The translations under genes were made by a program, and so were the position numbers. From positions 3,158 through 67,157 of the forward strand of contig DJVQ01000069.1 of assembly GCA_002441265.1 (NCBI GenBank): 64,000 nt of DNA, read 5' to 3'. The DNA is from Syntrophaceae bacterium UBA6252 (GTDB lineage Bacteria > Desulfobacterota > Syntrophia > Syntrophales > UBA6807). The notes under the pieces were generated by a model, which was not told the DNA's origin, did not search any database, and saw only the letters and a program-made list of their open reading frames with translations. Shown here piece by piece: positions 33,743-41,446 of this stretch. Positions within the stretch are counted from its first letter, which is position 1; every line of letters starts with the position of its first letter.

Positions 33743-35251
33743 ATGGATCGACGTGATTTCATCAAGGTCGCGCTGATTTCTTCCGCCGGGGTCGGCGTCA
33801 TGCTGAGAGGCGTTCCGTCGTGTGCGCGGGGAATTCCCGCCTCCGCCCTTTCGGGAAGGGCCGGGGTCAGGTGCTATGCCGGTGCGCCCGCAGGGGTCAT
33901 TCAGACCTCACTGAGCGATTTTTTCAAGATCGGCCCGGGCCCTTCCAGTTCTCATACCATTGCCCCGATCCGGATCGCCGCTCATTTCAGGGAAACATTG
34001 TCGGCGCTTCCCCGGGAACGACTGTCCAGGGGGAAGACGATCAAGGCCCGGCTTTACGGGAGCCTGAGCAGCACCGGAAAAGGCCATCGGACGGACCGCG
34101 CCGTCATCGCCGGCCTTCTCGGCCAGAAACCCGAGACCTGCGACACAAAGCTCATGGAGGAGCTTGCCGACGAAACAAGGACTTACGCGACCGCCATCAA
34201 CGGCGTGGATTTCACCATCGGCCGGCAAAACATCGTCTGGGACAGGATCGAACACGACTTTCCCTTTGTCAACACTCTGGGAATGCATCTGGTCGGCGAC
34301 GGGGATGTGGAGATCTTCTCGCTGGAATATTACTCCACCGGCGGAGGCTTCTTTCAGTGGAAGGGACAGGAGCCTGAAGTCCGGGGAAAGCCCGTTCATC
34401 CGTATGGGAGCATGACCGCCTTCCGCCGCCTTGCCGCGGAACGGGGAAAAGCGCTCCACGAGATCATCCTGGAAAACGACATGGCGGTCATGGGTGTCGA
34501 TGAAAAAAACATCCTGTCCCGGCTGGACCAGGTGCTCGAGACGATGGACGACGGGGTGCGCCGGAATCTCGATGAGGAGGGCGTTCTGCCTGGGCCGTTC
34601 GAAGTTCATCGCAAGGCCGGGCGCATTCACCGGCAGGCGCTGAAAATGAAAGGCGGGGACAGTTTCATGGGATTGCTGAGCAGTTATGCCCTTGCAGTGT
34701 CCGAAGGCAACGCTGCCGGGCGTCTGGCTGTGACGGCGCCGACCCTTGGTTCGGCCGGCACCATCCCGGCGATCGCCTATGTGATGAGACACCATCTGAA
34801 GTATCCTCAGGATACCATGCGCAGGGGGCTGATGGCGGCCGCGCTGGTCGGTTTTCTGTGCAAGAACAACGCCAGTGTCGCCGGCGCCGAGGTGGGCTGT
34901 CAGGGTGAAATCGGTGTCGCCTCGGCCATGGCGGCGGCCATGATCACTTATGCCGGCGGCGCCTCGCTGGAAACCACCGAGGTTGCGGCGACCATCGCTC
35001 TGGAACACCATCTGGGCATGTCCTGCGATCCCGTGGGAGGATTTGTCCTGATTCCCTGCATTGAACGGAATGCATTCGGCGCCGTCAAGGCGTACAACGC
35101 CTATCTTATCGCTACGAACGAAATCGCCTCGCAGCACTTGGAGGACCTGGACCGGGTCATTGCGGCCATGCTGGAGACCGGGAAAGCCCTGCCGCAGGCT
35201 TACAGGGAGATGGGCACCGGCGGTCTGGGGGTGACGATGGTCGACTGTTAG
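33743..35251 (+). CDS. L-serine dehydratase (iron-sulfur type) with a Tat signal peptide
   Basis: Converts L-serine to pyruvate and ammonia using an oxygen-labile [4Fe-4S] cluster; 502 residues. Residues 52 onward match single-chain SdaA-type enzymes: LSDFFKIGPGPSSSHTIAP, STGKGHRTDRA, EVGCQGEIGVASAM, and the cluster/active-site end MSCDPVGG...IPCIERNAFGAVKAYNA. The first 30 residues are not part of the enzyme: MDRRDFIK followed by a hydrophobic stretch is a standard twin-arginine signal. AAAGGAGGTG just before the ATG fixes this start. Tat export fits a protein folded around its cluster in the cytoplasm. Known SdaA enzymes are cytoplasmic, so this location is unexpected. An exported dipeptidase gene follows. 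Confidence 0.88.
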   Translation: MDRRDFIKVALISSAGVGVMLRGVPSCARGIPASALSGRAGVRCYAGAPAGVIQTSLSDFFKIGPGPSSSHTIAPIRIAAHFRETLSALPRERLSRGKTIKARLYGSLSSTGKGHRTDRAVIAGLLGQKPETCDTKLMEELADETRTYATAINGVDFTIGRQNIVWDRIEHDFPFVNTLGMHLVGDGDVEIFSLEYYSTGGGFFQWKGQEPEVRGKPVHPYGSMTAFRRLAAERGKALHEIILENDMAVMGVDEKNILSRLDQVLETMDDGVRRNLDEEGVLPGPFEVHRKAGRIHRQALKMKGGDSFMGLLSSYALAVSEGNAAGRLAVTAPTLGSAGTIPAIAYVMRHHLKYPQDTMRRGLMAAALVGFLCKNNASVAGAEVGCQGEIGVASAMAAAMITYAGGASLETTEVAATIALEHHLGMSCDPVGGFVLIPCIERNAFGAVKAYNAYLIATNEIASQHLEDLDRVIAAMLETGKALPQAYREMGTGGLGVTMVDC

Positions 35252-35627
35252 ACCGTTGTTGAAGCGGGGGGGCGGCACGGATCGGGAAAGGGGCTTGGCC
35301 CCTGGTTCGGGTGCCGGATCGATGGGACAGGAAAGCTCCTGTGAAGGACCGGACGGGGGACCTTCCATGGCCGGCAGGGACGGCGGCGATGTCGGAGGAT
35401 GGGGGGGGACCCGTCAGGGAGACGATGACGGGAGGGTCGGCGTTTCATCCCGGAGGGACTTCCCGAAGACGACTGCGTTTGCCGGGCAAAGGACGGCCGG
35501 ACGGATGCCGGCACTCCCTGATCTTGATTTACCGCCGGGAAAACGGCATGGTAGAGAAAAAATCAACGAATTGGCCCCATCCGTTCCGGATGCCGGGTCG
35601 TAAAACCTTATCAGGAAAGGAAAACCA
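35252..35627. other. Intergenic spacer, serine dehydratase to dipeptidase
   Basis: 376 bases with no supported gene; reading frames here are shadows of high G+C. AGGAAAGGAAAACC just before 35628 is the ribosome-binding site of the next gene. No hairpin or promoter motif stands out. Confidence 0.4.
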
Positions 35628-37367
35628 ATGAGGAAAATCCTTGCATTGATGCTGGTGGTCGTGGGTTGGGCCGTTTGTGGCCCGGCGGATGCCTGCACCG
35701 TAACGGTCGTCGGACGGGCGGCATCTGCTGACGGATCGGTCATGGTGTCCCACTCGGACGACGGCCTGGGCGACGCCCGGATGATCTATGTCCCGGCCAT
35801 GGACCACAAGGCCGGGGCGCTTCGGGCCGTTTTTTACTCCAACTGCGCCCTGGACTACAAACCCCAGTGGGGGGCGAGCGAAACGCAGCGGATCATGACC
35901 AAGGACCGGGGGCCGGGCTACGACACGCCGGGCGTTCCGCCCAGCGTGCCCCTGGGATTTATCCCCCAGGTGCCCCACACCTACGCCTACTTCGACGCCA
36001 ATTACGGCATCATGAACGAACACCAGCTCTCCATCGGCGAGTGCACCGACAAGGCCAAGGTGCACCCGGAGCCGGAACCGAAGAAGCGCATCTTCTATTC
36101 GGCGGAACTTTCCCGGGTCGCCCTGGAACGGTGCAAAACGGCCCGCGAGGCCATCAGGCTCATGGGGCAGCTCATCGAGAAATACGGTTACTATGGAACG
36201 GGCGAAACCCTGACCGTCGCCGATCCGAAGGAAGGGTGGGTCATGGAGATGTGCGGCTACGACATGAACGGAACGGACGGCGTCTGGATCGCCCAGCGCG
36301 TGCCCGAAGACGGTTTCTTCGTGGCGGCCAACCAGTTCCGCATCCGGGACGTGCGCAAGGACGCCGAGGACATGATGTGCTCCTCCAATATCTTTGACGT
36401 GGCGCAAAACAAGGGCTGGTGGAAGCCCGAAGACGGCCCCCTGGACTGGGCCCGCGTCTATGGCGACGGCGAGTTCCACCACCCCTACTACTCCCTGAGA
36501 AGGGTCTGGAGGGCCCAGTCCCTTGTCGCACCCTCGCTGGATCTGCCCGCCTGGGTGGAAGGGGCGTTCACGAGAAAATACCCCTTCGCCGTCAAGCCCG
36601 ATCAGAAACTGGCCGTGGCGAACATCTTTTCCATACACCGGGACAATTACGAGGGAACCGAATTCGATATGACGAAAGGCCTTGCGGCAGGTCCCTTCGG
36701 CAATCCGAACCGTTTCGAGGGACAGGCCGAGAGCGTGGCGGACAAGGAAGGGCGCCTGACGCCGCTCAACGGGGAATTCGAACGGCCGCTCAACATCTAC
36801 CGGTGCGTTTACGCCTATGTGAACCAGTCCCGGGGATCGCTTCCGGATCCCATCGGCGGCCTGACCTGGTTCGGTCCCGACCGGCCCGCCACCGCCGTCC
36901 TGATGCCCTTTTACGCAGGCGCGACGACCCTGCCCGAGATCGTCCAGCGGGGGGACCTCCTGTCCTTCGACTGGAAGAGCCTGTGGATGGCTTTCAACTA
37001 TGTGGCCAACTACGCCATGCTCAAGTATTCCTACATGATCCAGGACATCCACGCGGTGAGGGACCGCTTCGAGGCCGACGCCTTCGGAGCGCAGCAGGAG
37101 CTTGAAGCGCGGGCGGCGGCCCTGTGGAAGGCAGGGGACAAGGAAGGCGCCCGGGCCCTTCTGACCCGGTATTCGGAGGATATCGCCGCGCGGGTGCTCA
37201 AGGAATGGTGGAAGCTTGCCGGGCACCTCTACGTCAAATACAACGACGGCTACGTGAACACAAAGCTCGGCGTCGCCCAGCCCGTGTTCTACCCCGCCTG
37301 GTGGCTCAAGGCGGTGGGTTATGAAAACGGCCCCACCAGCTACGAAAAGAAGCCCGGCGGAAACTGA
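35628..37367 (+). CDS. Exported C69-family dipeptidase
   Basis: N-terminal-nucleophile cysteine peptidase that releases dipeptides' amino acids; 579 residues. The signal peptide MRKILALMLVVVGWAVCGPADA ends right before Cys23 (CTVTVVG), which becomes the free N-terminal catalytic cysteine after cleavage, as in PepD/C69 enzymes. Further family signatures are SADGSVMVSHSDD, GIMNEHQLSIGECT and WVMEMCGYD. Location is periplasmic or outside. It follows the Tat-targeted serine dehydratase in the same direction, so the two may jointly break down peptides and serine outside the cytoplasm. No membrane anchor is seen. Confidence 0.88.
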   Translation: MRKILALMLVVVGWAVCGPADACTVTVVGRAASADGSVMVSHSDDGLGDARMIYVPAMDHKAGALRAVFYSNCALDYKPQWGASETQRIMTKDRGPGYDTPGVPPSVPLGFIPQVPHTYAYFDANYGIMNEHQLSIGECTDKAKVHPEPEPKKRIFYSAELSRVALERCKTAREAIRLMGQLIEKYGYYGTGETLTVADPKEGWVMEMCGYDMNGTDGVWIAQRVPEDGFFVAANQFRIRDVRKDAEDMMCSSNIFDVAQNKGWWKPEDGPLDWARVYGDGEFHHPYYSLRRVWRAQSLVAPSLDLPAWVEGAFTRKYPFAVKPDQKLAVANIFSIHRDNYEGTEFDMTKGLAAGPFGNPNRFEGQAESVADKEGRLTPLNGEFERPLNIYRCVYAYVNQSRGSLPDPIGGLTWFGPDRPATAVLMPFYAGATTLPEIVQRGDLLSFDWKSLWMAFNYVANYAMLKYSYMIQDIHAVRDRFEADAFGAQQELEARAAALWKAGDKEGARALLTRYSEDIAARVLKEWWKLAGHLYVKYNDGYVNTKLGVAQPVFYPAWWLKAVGYENGPTSYEKKPGGN

Positions 37368-37478
37368 CACCCCCGTCGCCCGCAGGACGCACGGACGTGC
37401 GGGGGCGAACCATCCCCGGCCTGCGGGGGGAACGCCTGAAACGCTCTGTGCGCCGGGATGAGAGGGCTTTTGACGAGG

Positions 37479-37504
37479 AAGGCCGTGTCTTTCGACGCGG
37501 CCTT
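37479..37504. terminator. Hairpin between convergent genes
   Basis: AAGGCCGTGTC (37479-37489) and GACGCGGCCTT (37494-37504) pair over 11 bases with one G-U, leaving a TTTC loop. It lies between the dipeptidase gene and the oppositely directed acyl-CoA dehydrogenase gene and could serve both. No T run follows on the plus strand. Confidence 0.4.
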
Positions 37505-37539
37505 CCCCGTTTATGCAGGTGGATGCAAGGCTCCCGCGA

Positions 37540-38730
37540 TTACAGACCGCTTTTGAAGTCGTCGCGCATCAGCTCGCGGGCGATGATCGTGCGGCGAATT
37601 TCCGACGTTCCGGCGCCGATTTCCCACAGTTTCTGATCCAGGAAATGACGGGAAATGGCGTACTCGGTGCAGTAGCCGTAGCCGCCGTGGATCTGGATGG
37701 CGTCGAGGCCGATCTTCGTTCCCATCTCGCCCGTGTACAGCAGGGATGCCGCGGCCATCCGGTCGAGGTCCGTTCCCTTGCCGCCGGACTTGTGCTCCAG
37801 CGTGTCGCAGTAAGCGGCGGCGCTGTAGGCCAGCCACTTGCCGGCCTTGTAGCCGCAGTACATGTTCGCCAGCTTTTCCTGGATCATCTGGAAGGAGGCG
37901 ATGGGCTTGCCGAACTGGACCCTTTCCTTCGCGTATTTCAGGCTGATTTCGAGGCACGCCCTCTGGCCGCCGAGGGTGCAGCCCGAGAGGGTGATGCGCT
38001 CGGTGCAGAGACCGCTCGTGAGGATGGCCACGCCCTTGTTCAGGCCTCCGATCAGGTTTTCCTCGGGAAGTTCCATGTCCTCGAAGGTGACGAGACCCGT
38101 GGGGGAGGTCCTCATGCCCCATTTCTTGATCTTGTCGACCCTGCAGCCCTTGACCTTGTCGAACTCGAAGCAGAAGGCGCTGATGCCCTTGGGGCCCGCG
38201 GCGGGGTCCGTCTTCGCGTAGAAGGTCATGAACTGGGCCACCGGCGCGTTGGTGATGAAGGTCTTGGCGCCGTTGATGACCCACTTATCGCCCTTCTTCT
38301 CGGCCTTGGTGGACATGGACATGGCGTCGGAGCCCGCGTTGGGCTCGGTGATGCCGAGACAGCCGATCCACTCGCCGCTGCAGGCCTTGGGGAGAACATA
38401 TTCTCTTTGCGCCTCCGTGGCGTTGCGGCGGAAATTGTCGAAGCACAGGGTCTGGCTCGCGCCGACCGTCATGGAGAGGGCGTTGCTGACGCGGGCGATG
38501 GTTTCATAGACGAGAAGGGTTTCCACGTAGCCGAGGGCGGCGCCGCCGTACTTCTCGGGAAAGACGATTCCGTTCACGCCGAGATTCCCCAGTTCCTTGA
38601 AAATCTCCGGGGGCATCTTGTCTTCTTCATACATGTGCTCCATCTGTGGTTCCAGCCATGTCGAGGCCCAGCGGTAAACCTGGTCCTCGAGCATTATCTG
38701 TTCTTCGGTGAAGGTGAAATCCAATGCCAT
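37540..38730 (-). CDS. Acyl-CoA dehydrogenase, isovaleryl-CoA dehydrogenase-like
   Basis: FAD enzyme that introduces a 2,3-double bond in an acyl-CoA; 396 residues. Signatures are GCLGITEPNAGSD (124-136), QIHGGYGYCTEY and the terminal WEIGAGTSEIRR. The glutamate used as base in straight-chain enzymes is Gly in that last motif (E-G-A/I-G-A-G), as in isovaleryl-CoA dehydrogenase, whose base lies earlier; Glu244 in LCTERITLSG is the matching residue here. A short branched acyl-CoA is therefore a sensible substrate guess. It lies 159 bases downstream of the long-form CoA-transferase gene in the same direction, likely one unit. Confidence 0.9.
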   Translation of the reverse strand: MALDFTFTEEQIMLEDQVYRWASTWLEPQMEHMYEEDKMPPEIFKELGNLGVNGIVFPEKYGGAALGYVETLLVYETIARVSNALSMTVGASQTLCFDNFRRNATEAQREYVLPKACSGEWIGCLGITEPNAGSDAMSMSTKAEKKGDKWVINGAKTFITNAPVAQFMTFYAKTDPAAGPKGISAFCFEFDKVKGCRVDKIKKWGMRTSPTGLVTFEDMELPEENLIGGLNKGVAILTSGLCTERITLSGCTLGGQRACLEISLKYAKERVQFGKPIASFQMIQEKLANMYCGYKAGKWLAYSAAAYCDTLEHKSGGKGTDLDRMAAASLLYTGEMGTKIGLDAIQIHGGYGYCTEYAISRHFLDQKLWEIGAGTSEIRRTIIARELMRDDFKSGL

Positions 38731-38889
38731 GATAAATCTCCTTTCCTTGTGGTGTGACGGTATTCAAACCACCGGTCCGTGTTCCAACGGTTTTCCCCTG
38801 TCTCAAGGAAACCGGGCTTCCCTTTGCCCGACGGGCCCGGACGGCCTTCGGCTTCCGGCGGGGATCTCCCCTCCCGGGGAAACGGTGGG

Positions 38890-40407
38890 TCACTTTCCGC
38901 TCTGGAATCCCTGATCCCAGTCATAGCCCCACACGGCGCTTCCCATGGGGATCTTGAAATTACGGCGCTCCTCGTAGGTGGGATAACGGCGCCCGCCCCC
39001 TTCCGCGGGCAGCATGGAAACGGGGAATTTGGGCGGCAGGAGGCCGCTCGCGCGGGCTTCCTTCTCCAGAAACTCCCGGTCATCGGGATGGGCGATGGAA
39101 ATCAGGGCGGAGGTCCGCTCGTAGCCGGTGAGACCGCGCAGATTGACCATGCCGTATTCGGTGCAGACGTAGTTGGCGAACTGGGCCGGTACGTCCACCG
39201 TGGATCCCTCCGGAAGGAACGGAACGATCCGCGGCGTGCCGTGCCGGCTCCGGGACGTCATCGCGGCGACCCCCCGGCCGCCCTTGGACTGGGCACAGAA
39301 GATGTGAAACTGGAAGAAGCCGCCCGACGAGGAGATGGGTCGCTTCTCGTAGAAGCCGGTGGAAATCTGGCCCAGCAGGTCGACGGCCACGCAGTTGTTG
39401 ATGGAGATCATGTTGTCGATCCGGGTCAGGACGTTCAGGTTGTTCGTGTAGTCGATGTCGTACACCGCCATGGCCTGGTTTCGATGAATCGTGTTGTAAT
39501 ACCAGTCCACGTCCACGGGGAAGGCGAAGGTGTAGACGCTCTTGCCCCGGTCGAGGCTCTTGTAGGCGTTGGTGATCTGTCCCGACTCGATCATCTTGAT
39601 GAGGCCGTAGTTCATCATCTCCGTGTGGACGCCCAGATCCTTGAAACCGGCGTCCGCCATGGCGGCGATGCAGGCGGAAGGCAGGGAGCCGATGCCGAGC
39701 TGGATGATGTCGCGGTCCCGCATGATCTTCATGACGTTCTTCGCGATCTGCTGTTCCACCGGACTGGGCTTGATGGACTTCTCGTTCAGCTGGGGCCAGC
39801 GGTACCGCTCGCAATCCACTTCCACCCAGTAATCGATGTCGTCGATGTGAATCGTGTTGAACCGGCCTCCTTCCGCCCAGGGGTAGTCGGAGCGGACCTC
39901 GAAGACGATCTTCTTGGCCGTCTGCCGGAAGATGTTGCAGTTGTTCGTCCCGTAGGACATGTTGAAATATCCGTGCTCGTCGGGAGGCGTGGCCGCGTTG
40001 AACCACCAGTCCATCCCGCGCTTTTCCTTGACCGCGTTGGCGAACCGGTAGAGATGGGCGTGCATCCCGTACGCCCAGCCCCACTGGGCCCAGTCGGTGA
40101 CGTTGTTCGCGTCCCGGGCCTTCCTGTTCCATGGGAAGAAGAAGAACTCATGGATGACGTGAAATTCCTGATGGGGATCGATCTGCTGGAGCTCCGGATG
40201 GGGATAGTACATGGCGTGCATCCAGAACTCGATGTCCCTCAATTGATCGGCGCCGTCGCCGAGCCGCCTCGCTACCGCCTCCGTACAGACCGTGGAATCG
40301 CCGCCGGTGCTCCCGTGGTTGATCCAGTCGCCCGATTTGACCATCTGCGCAATCTGTTCCGGTGTCCTTTTCTTATCTCTGATTTTCTGCTGTACCGGTG
40401 TCGTCAT
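38890..40407 (-). CDS. CoA-transferase, acetyl-CoA hydrolase/transferase family (long form)
   Basis: 505-residue paralogue of the protein encoded at 15739-17250, with the same PVQQKIR start and long aromatic N-terminal domain (GDWIN, GGDSTVCTEA). Core motifs are GIGSLPSAC, HTEM with catalytic Glu263, SSSGGFFQF and TEYGMVNLRG. It should activate a carboxylic acid for the acyl-CoA dehydrogenase encoded next to it. The upstream region to the right carries operator pairs and a rightward sigma-54 promoter; a leftward promoter was not recognised. That two copies of this unusual subgroup occur in one 25-kb stretch argues for local duplication or repeated recruitment. Confidence 0.85.
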   Translation of the reverse strand: MTTPVQQKIRDKKRTPEQIAQMVKSGDWINHGSTGGDSTVCTEAVARRLGDGADQLRDIEFWMHAMYYPHPELQQIDPHQEFHVIHEFFFFPWNRKARDANNVTDWAQWGWAYGMHAHLYRFANAVKEKRGMDWWFNAATPPDEHGYFNMSYGTNNCNIFRQTAKKIVFEVRSDYPWAEGGRFNTIHIDDIDYWVEVDCERYRWPQLNEKSIKPSPVEQQIAKNVMKIMRDRDIIQLGIGSLPSACIAAMADAGFKDLGVHTEMMNYGLIKMIESGQITNAYKSLDRGKSVYTFAFPVDVDWYYNTIHRNQAMAVYDIDYTNNLNVLTRIDNMISINNCVAVDLLGQISTGFYEKRPISSSGGFFQFHIFCAQSKGGRGVAAMTSRSRHGTPRIVPFLPEGSTVDVPAQFANYVCTEYGMVNLRGLTGYERTSALISIAHPDDREFLEKEARASGLLPPKFPVSMLPAEGGGRRYPTYEERRNFKIPMGSAVWGYDWDQGFQSGK

Positions 40408-40763
40408 GTAATTCTCCTGTCAATACGAGATCTGTGTTTTCAATCGCCTCTTCATCGGAACGACGCCTCCGAAGACACTTCCCGGTCGTTCAATCTTCCG
40501 GATCACGGCTCCGGGACGTTGACAACGCCATGGGACACTATCCTTGCATATAGCTTGCGGCAGGATCGCTTTTATCGCAATTCGATTCCGTCTGAAGTTG
40601 TCATCGGACTCGGGCGACACTTTTGCCGGAAGAGGGGGAAGGCTTTCCGGAAAAGGGGCCCGTCCATGGCATCGGTGTTTTTCCGGTAGGCGCCGAATCG
40701 ATGGGGAACCGGTTTCCCCCGGCGGGGTGCCGCGGCGGTCCGGCGCCTCCCGTTTTCTCCGAT

Positions 40764-40780
40764 TGTCCGGTTATGAGACA
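40764..40780. promoter_or_regulatory. Operator candidate a (abfD promoter)
   Basis: TGTCCGGTTATGAGACA has TGTC/GACA inverted arms and agrees with the operator at 46537-46553 in 11 of 17 positions (12 if the latter is read on the other strand). It starts 22 bases before operator b and 109 bases before the -24 element. Confidence 0.45.
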
Positions 40781-40785
40781 AAAGC

Positions 40786-40802
40786 CGTACGATAATCGGA
40801 TG
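40786..40802. promoter_or_regulatory. Operator candidate b (abfD promoter)
   Basis: CGTACGATAATCGGATG agrees with the operator at 46515-46531 in 14 of 17 positions. It starts 87 bases before the -24 element of the sigma-54 promoter at 40873, a suitable enhancer distance. Confidence 0.5.
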
Positions 40803-40872
40803 CTCTTCCCTCCGGTTCCCTGAGCCCATATATACCATACCGATATTCTTATAATTAATATTGTCCCAAGAC

Positions 40873-40888
40873 TGGCATGATTGCTGCA
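40873..40888 (+). promoter_or_regulatory. Sigma-54 promoter upstream of abfD
   Basis: TGGCATGATTGCTGCA has GG at 40874-40875 and GC at 40886-40887, 12 bases apart, with TGGCA in the -24 and TGCA in the -12 element. It would drive the small CGGC-motif gene and abfD, with a leader of about 240 bases. Confidence 0.7.
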
Positions 40889-41024
40889 CAATGCCCCGCA
40901 GGATTGTGACCGGCGGGACCGTTCCCGTTTCACGGACCGGGCATTGCGGCTTCTCCTTATGTTTCCCGCGGAGCCCGGATTCCAGGTCGCAGAAGGTCGG
41001 ACCGCCCTTCGTCTCCCGTTCCTG

Positions 41025-41121
41025 CGGCGCGCTTCCCCGTGCCCCTCGTTTCTCGGGATTCGGGCGTCCCGTACCCGGGGCTTTCGCCATTGCCGTTCGA
41101 AAAAGGCGTTTTTTAACTTTT
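41025..41121 (+). repeat. Degenerate second copy of the inverted-repeat element
   Basis: Two blocks identical to the element at 59531-59692, CTCGGGATTCGGGCG (41052-41066) and TTGCCGTTCGAAAAAG (41090-41105), start 38 bases apart, exactly as there (59609 and 59647). The ends are worn and the terminal repeats not recognisable. It sits in the leader between the sigma-54 promoter and the first gene. Confidence 0.55.
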
Positions 41122-41137
41122 CGCGGGTTCGTCGAGG

Positions 41138-41446
41138 ATGAAGGGGAAAAGACGGGTAGCCCTCAAGTACTGCGGGGGCTGCGATTCCGCCTACGACCGC
41201 GTCCGGTACTGGCGGGAAATCCGGGATGCGGCGACGGGAAAGATCGAATGGGTGACCCTCGCCGATCCCCCCTTCGAGGCGATCCTTATCGTCAACGGGT
41301 GTGAGAAGGCGTGCAAGGAGCGTGACCTGGAGCGGGAAGAAGGGGCGAAGTGGAACATCGTTTCGGTCAGGAGCGACGGCCTCGATCCCCGGGAGGTCGT
41401 CGATCGATTGATGTCATGCAAAAACGGCCAGCGAGGTGTCTCATGA
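41138..41446 (+). CDS. Small CGGC-motif protein, unknown function
   Basis: 102-residue soluble protein. Its N-terminus KYCGGCDSAYDRVRYWREI has a C-G-G-C pair followed by Y-D-R, and a second pair of cysteines lies in NGCEKACKERD; such spacing suggests metal binding or redox chemistry. A basic first segment (MKGKRR) precedes it. The stop overlaps the abfD start by four bases (ATGA), so both are translated together from the sigma-54 promoter upstream. Small proteins of this CGGC-x-YDR type occur in anaerobes, but I know no established function. A role in cluster supply or activity of the dehydratase is a guess from position only. Confidence 0.65.
   Translation: MKGKRRVALKYCGGCDSAYDRVRYWREIRDAATGKIEWVTLADPPFEAILIVNGCEKACKERDLEREEGAKWNIVSVRSDGLDPREVVDRLMSCKNGQRGVS

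Larger units (their letters stand above)
40408..41137. promoter_or_regulatory. Divergent control region upstream of abfD
   Basis: 730 bases between the leftward CoA-transferase gene and the rightward small gene/abfD pair, without a supported gene. It holds two operator candidates (40764-40780, 40786-40802), a sigma-54 promoter (40873-40888) and a degenerate copy of an inverted-repeat element (about 41025-41121) inside the expected leader. Confidence 0.6.

Noticed and set aside
40530..40570. A leftward sigma-54 promoter for the CoA-transferase gene near the TTGCATATAGCTTGCGGCA stretch
   Set aside because: The minus strand lacks GG at -24 and the spacing is two bases off.
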